Below, piece after piece: positions 1 to 5,503 of a DNA stretch of 12,062 nt. Origin of the DNA: DAOOPX01 sp964653045 (lineage in GTDB: Bacteria; Patescibacteriota; Microgenomatia; UBA1400; PJMF01); contig CAZZBW010000026.1 of the NCBI GenBank assembly GCA_964653045.1, positions 1 through 12,062 on the forward strand. Direction: 5' to 3'. The translations under genes and the position numbers were made by a program. Position 1 is the first letter of the stretch. Each line of letters begins with the position of its first letter. The notes below the pieces were generated by a model, which worked only from the letters and a program-made list of their open reading frames with translations, was not told the origin of the DNA and did not search any database.

Positions 1-7
1 AATTGCG

Positions 8-13
8 TATACT
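8..13 (+). promoter_or_regulatory. -10 box (TATACT) of a probable leaderless promoter
   Basis: TATACT lies 8 nt before the ATG at 22, so transcription would begin at or within a base or two of the start codon. No Shine-Dalgarno sequence fits before that ATG. The -35 region, if any, lies outside the window. The same hexamer at similar spacing precedes the genes starting at 731 and 4122, which supports the call. Confidence 0.5.
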
Positions 14-21
14 ATCAGTAA

Positions 22-684
22 ATGTTCTCAGTTTTTGGAGATTACCAATTATTTTTTGACCGCAAAGAGGCGGGACGACGCTTGGCTCAAGTTTTAGCAG
101 GTGAACAAATTGATCAGCCAATCGTATTAGCAATCCCCCGTGGTGGCGTACCGATAGGTTATGAGATTGCACAAGCCTTGAGTTGTCCATTGTCGGTCAT
201 TGTCAGCAGGAAAATTGGCGCACCAGATAATCCTGAGTTGGCGATTGGCGCGCTGTCAGAAAACAGCGCGCTCAATATATCTGCTGATTATCACGTTCAA
301 TCTAGCGCCGAATATCTTCAAATCGAGCAGATCGTAGCTCAAGAAAAACGTGAGCTCCAACGCCGAGTGGCACTATATCGTCACGGACAAGCTTTGCCCG
401 AATTGAGTGATAAAACCGCAATCATAGTTGATGATGGGCTAGCAACAGGCATGACCGCTCGAGCAGCAATATTGGCTTGTGAAAAATTAATGCCAAAAAA
501 AATTATTTACGCTTCGCCGGTGTGCGCCAGCGACTCGCTGGCGCACTTGAAAAATCACATTCCTACCAATGTCGAAATATTTTGTCTATTTCAACCCACT
601 GATCTGCGCGCCATTAGTCAATACTACCGACACTTTGACCAACTTACGGACGAGTCTGTACTCAGATTACTTAACCAAAATTAG
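22..684 (+). CDS. Predicted phosphoribosyltransferase (COG1926-like)
   Basis: This 220-residue protein is a type I phosphoribosyltransferase-fold protein, presumably cytoplasmic. The PRPP-binding loop is visible as IIVDDGLATGMTA (about residues 134-146), with the two acidic residues D137/D138 followed by the small-residue loop. The N-terminal AIPRGGVPIGYEIA (37-50) and RKIGAPDNPELAIGAL (63-78) blocks are typical of the COG1926 group of uncharacterised PRTases rather than of named purine or pyrimidine enzymes. The family usually begins close to the F-x-DR-x-x-AG-x-x-LA block, here at residue 11, so the ATG at 22 gives a normal length with a short extension. The substrate is unknown and the context does not reveal it. 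The gene carries two intragenic inverted repeats (248-271 and 522-546). It ends 46 nt before the next start, with no obvious terminator between them. Confidence 0.85.
   Translation: MFSVFGDYQLFFDRKEAGRRLAQVLAGEQIDQPIVLAIPRGGVPIGYEIAQALSCPLSVIVSRKIGAPDNPELAIGALSENSALNISADYHVQSSAEYLQIEQIVAQEKRELQRRVALYRHGQALPELSDKTAIIVDDGLATGMTARAAILACEKLMPKKIIYASPVCASDSLAHLKNHIPTNVEIFCLFQPTDLRAISQYYRHFDQLTDESVLRLLNQN
248..271. repeat. Intragenic inverted repeat, 9-bp arms, 6-nt loop
   Basis: Arms GCGCGCTGT (248-256) and ACAGCGCGC (263-271) flank the loop CAGAAA. It lies inside the phosphoribosyltransferase gene, in the conserved AIGALSENSA segment. No T-run follows, so it is not a terminator. Confidence 0.85.
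522..546. repeat. Intragenic odd palindrome, 12-bp arms, 1-nt centre
   Basis: Every base from 522 to 533 pairs with its counterpart from 546 back to 535 around C534. The arm reads GTGCGCCAGCGA. It encodes VCASDSLAH in the phosphoribosyltransferase, where the protein reads like ordinary family sequence, so the palindrome arises from base choice rather than from an inserted element. Confidence 0.9.
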
Positions 685-711
685 CTTTGCTACACTCACT
701 TATCTGTAGAA

Positions 712-720
712 TGCTATACT
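712..720 (+). promoter_or_regulatory. Extended -10 promoter (TGC-TATACT), probably leaderless
   Basis: TG at 712-713, one spacer base and TATACT at 715-720 form an extended -10 element. The GTG start codon follows after 10 nt, so the transcript leader would be about 0-4 nt. No well-spaced -35 is seen, as is common for extended -10 promoters. The S41/LCP pair is the likely transcription unit. Confidence 0.55.
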
Positions 721-730
721 TTTCGAACTG

Positions 731-2050
731 GTGAAAATATTTTCAAAATTAAAACTAGTGGTAATAATTATGCTCGGTCTGAGTTTAGTAGCCGGCGGCG
801 GATTCGCCGCCGGCTACTGGTGGTTGAAACAATCGGGGCAGCTGCCTTCTCTCACATCTTCGCAATCAGCAAACCAAGAAACTGAGTTTGTTCGAGAAGT
901 TTTTGCTCTGATTCAAGACCAATACTGGGAAAATATTGAGGAAGTCAAACTGGTGGAACTCTACATGCTGGCCATAGGCCAAGTGTATGGTCCCCAAAGC
1001 GAACTGAAAACTAAAGACTTGCAGAATCTGCTTGAATCATATGACCAGCTGATTGAGCAACATCCTGACCAAAATCATGCCGAACTGGCCGCCTCAGTCA
1101 ATGATTTGGTACTCCGGAATTTACAGCCAGCCAATAGAAGCATGATTTATACCGAGCAGAATGCTCAAGACCTGGAAAAACAGGTCGCTAATATCGACTC
1201 GGACACTGATCTGTTTGCGACTTTGGACGTCGCGCCTAATGCTTCGGCTGCCGCGGTAAAACAGGCTTTCGAATCGAAAGTGGCAGAAATCGAGTCCACC
1301 GCCACCGACTCAGCCACCAAGACAGAGATGCTAACAGTGGCCGAGCGCGCCTACGAAACGATTGGTAACAAGGAAAATCGGGAGCGCTACAGCGAAACCA
1401 AGGTTGAGCCAACAATTTACGGCAAAAATCTGGGTAATAATATTTCTTATGTCAAGATCAAGCAGTTCTCGCCTACAACTATTGAAGATCTTGATCAAAT
1501 TTTGCAAAAATTGGGCGCAAATCTCGATAACAACTCCTTGATTCTGGATTTGCGCGCCAACATCGGCGGAGCAATCGACGGCTTACCCTACCTGCTCGGC
1601 CCATTCATCGGTCCCAATCAATACGCGTATCAATTTTTCTCCAAAGGTGAAACTCACGACTTTAAGACTAAATCAGCTAAGCTACCTAGCATGGAACAGT
1701 TTAAGAAAGTCGTGGTGTTAATCGATGGTGAAACCCAATCGTCGGCCGAAGTGATGGCCGCTACGTTCAAAAAATATCGAGTCGGTGTGCTACTTGGTAC
1801 CCCAAGCAAAGGTTGGGGCACAGTCGAGCGAGTGTTCCCTCTGGAACACCAACCGGCTGAAAGTGTTAAGTACTCAGTTTTCCTCGTCCACAATCTTACT
1901 CTTGACGAGAATGGCGAACCAATCGAAGGAAGAGGAGTTACTCCAGATATTGAACTGAGTAACACCAATTGGCAAGAACAGTTACTCGGATATTTTTCCG
2001 ACCAAGATTTGGTAAAATCAGTTGATCAAATAATCGAAGTGACTGAATAA
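731..2050 (+). CDS. Membrane-anchored S41 peptidase-like protein with J-domain-like insert
   Basis: The 439-residue protein has a single N-terminal membrane anchor (about 8-30) and an extracytoplasmic body. Residues 50-150 are helical. Residues 160-222 resemble a DnaJ J-domain (LFATLDVAPNASAAAVKQAF ... AYETIGNKENRERY) but lack the HPD tripeptide. The C-terminal half (about 235-410) is an S41 core: DLRANIGG (273-280), a Ser nucleophile block TQSSAE (335-340, S337 aligned with the CtpA/Prc nucleophile) and GRGVTPDIEL (400-409). The J-like segment occupies the place where C-terminal processing peptidases carry PDZ. The Lys general base expected 25 residues after the Ser is Trp (W362), with K360 nearby, so activity is uncertain. 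The GTG at 731 is chosen because it starts the anchor and sits 10 nt after an extended -10. The stop lies 5 nt before the LCP gene, indicating co-expression. Confidence 0.82.
   Translation: MKIFSKLKLVVIIMLGLSLVAGGGFAAGYWWLKQSGQLPSLTSSQSANQETEFVREVFALIQDQYWENIEEVKLVELYMLAIGQVYGPQSELKTKDLQNLLESYDQLIEQHPDQNHAELAASVNDLVLRNLQPANRSMIYTEQNAQDLEKQVANIDSDTDLFATLDVAPNASAAAVKQAFESKVAEIESTATDSATKTEMLTVAERAYETIGNKENRERYSETKVEPTIYGKNLGNNISYVKIKQFSPTTIEDLDQILQKLGANLDNNSLILDLRANIGGAIDGLPYLLGPFIGPNQYAYQFFSKGETHDFKTKSAKLPSMEQFKKVVVLIDGETQSSAEVMAATFKKYRVGVLLGTPSKGWGTVERVFPLEHQPAESVKYSVFLVHNLTLDENGEPIEGRGVTPDIELSNTNWQEQLLGYFSDQDLVKSVDQIIEVTE
787..818. repeat. Intragenic perfect inverted repeat, 14-bp arms, GATT loop
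   Basis: Bases 787-800 (AGTAGCCGGCGGCG) pair perfectly with 805-818 around the 4-nt loop GATT. It is very GC-rich compared with its surroundings. It encodes the Gly/Ala-rich end of the membrane anchor (SLVAGGGFAAGY). With a start codon at 731 it would form a strong mRNA hairpin about 60 nt into the transcript. Confidence 0.92.
1266..1280. repeat. Short intragenic palindrome, 7-bp arms, 1-nt centre
   Basis: CTTTCGA (1266-1272) and TCGAAAG (1274-1280) flank A1273 within the J-like segment of the S41 protein. It is a weaker member of the inverted-repeat series and could be chance by itself. Confidence 0.6.
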
Positions 2051-2055
2051 CATCA

Positions 2056-3168
2056 ATGTGGTTAAAACAGAACATTCTTCAAATGGTAAGTTTGCTTATA
2101 CAAAAGCCAGCAATAATCGGCTTGATACTTGTTGGAATCTTAGTTAGCGCCAGCTTGACAATCAAGCTGGCGCCCCAAATCGGTAAAACCACGCCAGTTA
2201 CCCAAGTGGCTGGTGCCACACAAGCCTTCGAAGATTCGAACTCTATCAGCGATATTTCGATTGCTGATCTAGAAACCGTCCCCGATCAGATCGGCATCTT
2301 ACTCCTTGGTTACGGCGGTGCTGGCCATCAAGGTGGTGGTCTGAGTGACGTGATTCAAGTCCTATACATCGATAAAACTAGAGAAAAAACAGCGTTGATC
2401 TCTATTCCCCGCGATCTCTGGGTCAAACAGAGTGGTGGTAAAGAAAGCAAAATTAACGGCGTTTGGGTGCTGGGTGGCAATGATATGCAAATTACGGCTC
2501 AAGCTCAAACTGCCAAACAAATCGTGTCGCAGATTACTGGCTTACCAATCCAGTACTTTATCTCGGTTGATTTCGTGGGTTTTGAACGGTTAATTGGCCA
2601 AGACTTAGGCGGTGTTGAAGTCAACGTCAACGAGGCGTTAGTTGATCAATGGTACCCAATCAAGGGTGAAGAGTTGAACACCTGTGGACTGAGTGCTGAA
2701 GAAGTCGGGGAGCTCACAGCCAAATCCTCTGGTTTTGAGCTGGAGAAACAGTTTCCCTGTCGCTATGAGAAACTAAATTTTCAGCCAGGAATCCACAAAA
2801 TGCAGGGCGGCGAAGCACTCAAGTACGTCCGCTCCCGCCATGGTTCTAACGGTGGAGATTTTTCTCGCGCCCGCCGCCAGCATGAGTTACTCGAAGCAAT
2901 CGGGAAAAAGTTGTTTTCACTGGACGCGCTGAAAAATTTGGATAAAATTTATCAAACTGTAAGTGGCAACGTTACCACCGATTTGGATCTTGATGGAGCG
3001 CGGCGGCTCGCCGCCGCGCTCCCGTCACTTCCCTCTTTTTCCCTCACCCGCATCAGCCTGACCACGGAAAACGTCCTCTCTGCTGGCCCATCTTCCAGCC
3101 TCATCCCCCGCGCAGGCACTAACAACTGGGTAGAGGTAAAAAATTACATTCAGACACAATTGCAGTAG
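2056..3168 (+). CDS. LytR-CpsA-Psr (LCP) family envelope protein
   Basis: LCP proteins transfer undecaprenyl-pyrophosphate-linked glycopolymers onto peptidoglycan or other surface acceptors outside the membrane. This 370-residue protein has one N-terminal membrane segment (about 17-36) and then an LCP domain. The domain shows ILLLGYGGAGHQGGGLSDVI (81-100) with the metal/phosphate-binding Asp region, ISIPRDLWV (115-123; R119, D120), DFVGFERLIGQDLGGVEV (172-189) and YVRSRHGSNGGDFSRARRQH (257-276), with the Arg/Asp set that binds the lipid pyrophosphate. Residues about 196-238 form an insertion with two Cys (C210, C235) that could pair outside the cell. The ATG lies 5 nt after the S41 stop with no clear Shine-Dalgarno site, so translation is probably coupled. 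The C-terminal 60 residues look like a small appended domain. Substrate and acceptor cannot be read from the sequence. Confidence 0.92.
   Translation: MWLKQNILQMVSLLIQKPAIIGLILVGILVSASLTIKLAPQIGKTTPVTQVAGATQAFEDSNSISDISIADLETVPDQIGILLLGYGGAGHQGGGLSDVIQVLYIDKTREKTALISIPRDLWVKQSGGKESKINGVWVLGGNDMQITAQAQTAKQIVSQITGLPIQYFISVDFVGFERLIGQDLGGVEVNVNEALVDQWYPIKGEELNTCGLSAEEVGELTAKSSGFELEKQFPCRYEKLNFQPGIHKMQGGEALKYVRSRHGSNGGDFSRARRQHELLEAIGKKLFSLDALKNLDKIYQTVSGNVTTDLDLDGARRLAAALPSLPSFSLTRISLTTENVLSAGPSSSLIPRAGTNNWVEVKNYIQTQLQ
2147..2173. repeat. Intragenic perfect inverted repeat, 12-bp arms, 3-nt loop
   Basis: GCGCCAGCTTGA (2147-2158) and its exact reverse complement (2162-2173) flank CAA. It lies at the end of the LCP membrane segment (SASLTIKLA), about 90 nt into the gene. 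No T-run follows. Confidence 0.92.
2995..3022. repeat. Intragenic perfect inverted repeat, 12-bp arms, CTCG loop
   Basis: GGAGCGCGGCGG (2995-3006) pairs with 3011-3022 around CTCG, whose outer bases can also pair. It is strongly GC-rich and encodes GARRLAAAL near the LCP C-terminus. There is no downstream T-run, so it is not a canonical terminator. Confidence 0.92.
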
Positions 3169-3174
3169 CTAAAA

Positions 3175-4122
3175 TCAGCTATTTGAATCGCACGATGCTA
3201 TATCCAGTCGATTTATCGGCTTCCCCTCCACACAGCTTACGATTGTCTGCGTCCAAAGATCAATGTTTCTTTTGAGTGACTGACGCGTGTACCAGGCTTG
3301 TGGAGCAGTAATAAACACGTTGCCACTGAGCTCGGTCATCTTGAATTTACTACTTTCGAAAGCCAAACCAGCCAATTTCCCTTGAGATACTCGCTCTATC
3401 AAATATTGAGTATCACACGCCTCCTCACCAACAATGTTAATCACGTAAGCAGATTCTTTGACTTTTTCCATCTCACTCCTTCCGAGCAACCTCTTCGTTT
3501 GCTGATTGAGGATAAAAGTGGGAAAGATCACATCAGATTTAGCCAAAATTTGATCCAGCGTTTGATACTCCCACTCCACCGTCTTTTTCTCCCTCGACCA
3601 ATACCGGACATCCAATCCTTCTTGCGTAGCGATCCGCGCAATTGCCTGACCAATATGACCCAAGCCAACAATTCCCACTGTTTTACCCGCCAGTTCGTCC
3701 ATCAAATTACTGTCCCTAAAACCATAACCAAATCCTTCTCGCAGTTGGTCTGGGAATCTTTTGAGTAGCGCCAAAAACATAAACCAAGCGTACTCAGCAA
3801 CCGCCATGGTGGAGTAATATGGAGCGTTGGTGACAACAATGCCCTTTTGCTTCAGTGTATTGAAATCCAGAAAATCATAAGCAGTTGTAGGCAAACAGAT
3901 GGCTTTGACATTGTTCAGCAAGTCGTACAAACCTGCAGGAATCGACCAATTAAACGGCACGGGCGAAATTGCCAAGATTTTCTCTTGATCATCAGCTATA
4001 ACCCCCAGTTTACTTAAATCAGCTTGGTCAACATCAATCCACACTACTTCCGCAACTTCCTCAATATGTTTCAGGTGCTCCTGATCAAACTCATTCTTTT
4101 GACAAACAATGACGACTTTCAC
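3175..4122 (-). CDS. D-2-hydroxyacid dehydrogenase-fold protein, catalytic residues missing
   Basis: This 315-residue protein matches the D-isomer-specific 2-hydroxyacid dehydrogenase fold over its whole length. A Rossmann GIVGLGHIGQAIA (150-162) is followed by RYWSREKK (173-180); a WSR-x-x-K pattern at this point is typical of NADPH-using glyoxylate/hydroxypyruvate reductases. The active-site residues are not conserved. The usual N-T-A-R-G block reads NIVGE (229-233), so the substrate-binding Arg is Gly. The Glu region reads FESSKFK (255-261). The P-H of the catalytic His reads APQAWYT (273-279), so the His is Gln. It may be a non-catalytic or repurposed NAD(P)-binding protein. The GTG start is chosen by the fold's beginning (MKVVIVCQ) and the promoter 9 nt upstream. 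It converges tail to tail on the LCP gene with 6 nt between stop codons. Confidence 0.85.
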   Translation of the reverse strand: MKVVIVCQKNEFDQEHLKHIEEVAEVVWIDVDQADLSKLGVIADDQEKILAISPVPFNWSIPAGLYDLLNNVKAICLPTTAYDFLDFNTLKQKGIVVTNAPYYSTMAVAEYAWFMFLALLKRFPDQLREGFGYGFRDSNLMDELAGKTVGIVGLGHIGQAIARIATQEGLDVRYWSREKKTVEWEYQTLDQILAKSDVIFPTFILNQQTKRLLGRSEMEKVKESAYVINIVGEEACDTQYLIERVSQGKLAGLAFESSKFKMTELSGNVFITAPQAWYTRQSLKRNIDLWTQTIVSCVEGKPINRLDIASCDSNS

Positions 4123-4131
4123 TAAGGTAGT

Positions 4132-4140
4132 AGTATAACA
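4132..4140 (-). promoter_or_regulatory. Extended -10 promoter (TGT-TATACT), probably leaderless
   Basis: On the minus strand TG, one base and TATACT occupy 4140-4132, and the GTG start codon at 4122 follows 9 nt later. Leader length would be near zero. It is back to back with the presumed tRNA-Ser promoter. Confidence 0.55.
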
Positions 4141-4146
4141 ACAATT

Positions 4147-4173
4147 TTGTGATTCGAATTTATGGGTTACAAT
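4147..4173 (+). promoter_or_regulatory. Possible promoter of tRNA-Ser
   Basis: TTGTGA (4147-4152) and TACAAT (4168-4173) with a 15-bp spacer lie 25 nt before the tRNA. The spacer is short, but TACAAT is also the hexamer before the genes at 5504 and 7832. An alternative -10-like TAAATA preceded by TG lies at 4180-4188. Confidence 0.35.
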
Positions 4174-4198
4174 ACGATTTGCTAAATACGTTAAATTT

Positions 4199-4283
4199 GG
4201 AGACGTCGCATAGTGGTCAATTGCAACGGGTTGCTAACCCGTACCGATTTATCGGTTCGTGGGTTCAAATCCCACCGTCTCCG
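4199..4283 (+). tRNA. tRNA-Ser (anticodon GCU)
   Basis: The acceptor stem GGAGACG (4199-4205) pairs with CGTCTCC (4276-4282), followed by discriminator G4283, the usual base for serine. The D stem is GCA/TGC. The anticodon stem is ACGGG/CCCGT with loop TTGCTAA, giving anticodon GCT at 4233-4235 for AGC/AGU codons. A long variable arm with the perfect stem ACCGAT/ATCGGT identifies a class II tRNA. The T arm is GTGGG-TTCAAAT-CCCAC. The next bases are CCG, so the complete CCA tail is not encoded. Confidence 0.96.
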
Positions 4284-4295
4284 CCGAAACTTTGA

Positions 4296-5432
4296 GTGAA
4301 AAAGACAAACAAAGCCAAGATGGCAAAACAACGTTCAATAACAGGCTTTAGCTGGACAAAAGAATCATTCTTAATTTTTTGTCTCAAAACTTCATTCGCG
4401 TTAATTGTTGGCTTATGTTTGATTGATTTTTTCGTGTACTTTGGCGCAGTGCAAAAACACCTTTGGTTGTCACCACTGCAATATTTGCTAATCGTCGGCT
4501 TGGGACATGCTTTCGTCCGCTGGAAATATCGAGTAACGTTGACACAAGAGTTTGTTAAAACGGTTTTATTAATCGTGACACCGTTGGTGGCGGTGATCTA
4601 TGCCGCCGCCTTCTTGATCGAAGAAGGCGGCGCCCAGTATCCCAACTACTTCTTTCAAAACTTTGGCGTGCAGTATTCAGCACTCCCCACGCTGATTTTC
4701 GGATTATTTATGTTCGGCGTCCTGCACGCTACCGTAGCTTTTTACACCAAATTCGGCAAAGTTTTCTACTTCGTCACTACTTTCACATTAATCATTGCCG
4801 CTGGCATGCTGAATATGGTCGAGCCAGATCTCCATAAATTAATAATCAAGGAAGATGGCTGGGTGGAAACTTTGACAGCGCTGGGATTTATCTTGGCTGG
4901 AATAATTACTTTGCGTATTCGGCAATACTCGCGCTTATTTACCTCAACTAAAACCCAGGGTCAAATATTTAAAGCACTTTGCATCCTGCTTGCGCTGGCG
5001 TTTTTTGTTGTGGCCGGCGAGGAGATATCGTGGGGCCAACGAATTTTTGATGTGAGTACACCTGAAGCAATTCAAGATCAAAACCGCCAGGGTGAAATCA
5101 ACTTACACAATTTGGAAACATTTTGGCCGTATGTTTACCAAGCCTACCTATTGATTGGTTTGTATGGCACATTAGCAGGATTTTGTAGGTGGTTGGTGCA
5201 AGATTTACTACCCAATAATCAATATCTGAAAAACTGGATGAAATTGCTAGCGCCAGATTTTTATCTATTCCTTAATTTTTTCTTGATCGTGGTTTACGTC
5301 TGGTTGCGAGAACGACATGGCCCGTGGAAGTTCGTGATGTGGGAGGAAATCAGCGAGCTACTATTGATCGTCGGTATCGTCACCCACTTGATCCAAGTTA
5401 AACATCGATTCGGGCAATTGAGTCATAAATAA
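4296..5432 (+). CDS. Uncharacterised polytopic membrane protein with EEISWGQR motif
   Basis: I do not recognise a named function. The protein (378 residues from GTG 4296, or 370 from ATG 4320) has about nine or ten predicted membrane helices, roughly at 25-50, 58-73, 88-107, 128-150, 156-175, 190-206, 225-241, 280-301, 319-337 and 350-368. Conserved-looking polar motifs sit at membrane edges: KEDGWVET (185-192), AGEEISWGQRIF (240-251), ...QGEINLHNLE (265-274) and a C-terminal MWEEISELL (348-356). From memory, the EEISWGQR...NLHNL combination recurs in uncharacterised proteins of diverse bacteria. The clustered membrane acidic residues, Arg and His suggest an enzyme or transporter rather than a structural protein, but that is inference. 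It begins 12 nt after the tRNA end and may be co-transcribed with it. No clear Shine-Dalgarno site decides between the two starts. Confidence 0.8.
   Translation: MKKTNKAKMAKQRSITGFSWTKESFLIFCLKTSFALIVGLCLIDFFVYFGAVQKHLWLSPLQYLLIVGLGHAFVRWKYRVTLTQEFVKTVLLIVTPLVAVIYAAAFLIEEGGAQYPNYFFQNFGVQYSALPTLIFGLFMFGVLHATVAFYTKFGKVFYFVTTFTLIIAAGMLNMVEPDLHKLIIKEDGWVETLTALGFILAGIITLRIRQYSRLFTSTKTQGQIFKALCILLALAFFVVAGEEISWGQRIFDVSTPEAIQDQNRQGEINLHNLETFWPYVYQAYLLIGLYGTLAGFCRWLVQDLLPNNQYLKNWMKLLAPDFYLFLNFFLIVVYVWLRERHGPWKFVMWEEISELLLIVGIVTHLIQVKHRFGQLSHK
4604..4632. repeat. Intragenic perfect inverted repeat, 12-bp arms, 5-nt loop
   Basis: CGCCGCCTTCTT (4604-4615) and AAGAAGGCGGCG (4621-4632) flank GATCG. It encodes AAAFLIEEGGA at the end of a membrane helix in the EEISWGQR protein. 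No T-run follows. Confidence 0.92.
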
Positions 5433-5446
5433 CACGCTCATCGGTG

Positions 5447-5471
5447 TTGAAACTCAATTCTGAGTTACAAT
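5447..5471 (+). promoter_or_regulatory. Possible promoter of the threonine-degradation operon
   Basis: TACAAT (5466-5471) is a good -10 candidate. TTGAAA (5447-5452) resembles a -35, but the spacer is only 13 bp. A start near 5478 would give a leader of about 26 nt containing the ribosome binding site at 5491-5496. Confidence 0.4.
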
Positions 5472-5490
5472 AGTTCAAGAAAATGTTGTA

Positions 5491-5496
5491 GAAAGG
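5491..5496 (+). promoter_or_regulatory. Shine-Dalgarno site of the threonine dehydrogenase gene
   Basis: GAAAGG ends 7 nt before the ATG at 5504. It is one of the few clear ribosome binding sites in the window and supports this start. Confidence 0.6.
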
Positions 5497-5503
5497 TTGT
5501 GTT

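Noticed and set aside
1061..1069. HPD tripeptide (S41 protein residues 111-113) as the J-domain active motif
   Set aside because: It lies about 50 residues before the J-like segment rather than between its second and third helices, so it is probably coincidental.
3298..3768. Plus-strand 156-codon open frame opposite the dehydrogenase-like gene
   Set aside because: It is a shadow: the minus strand has a full, family-matching protein there, and this translation has no recognisable motifs or start signals.
5013..5043. CPBP (CAAX-like) intramembrane protease motif in the EEISWGQR protein
   Set aside because: The CPBP motif needs Arg three residues after the EE pair; here five residues intervene and the other CPBP His motifs are not apparent.
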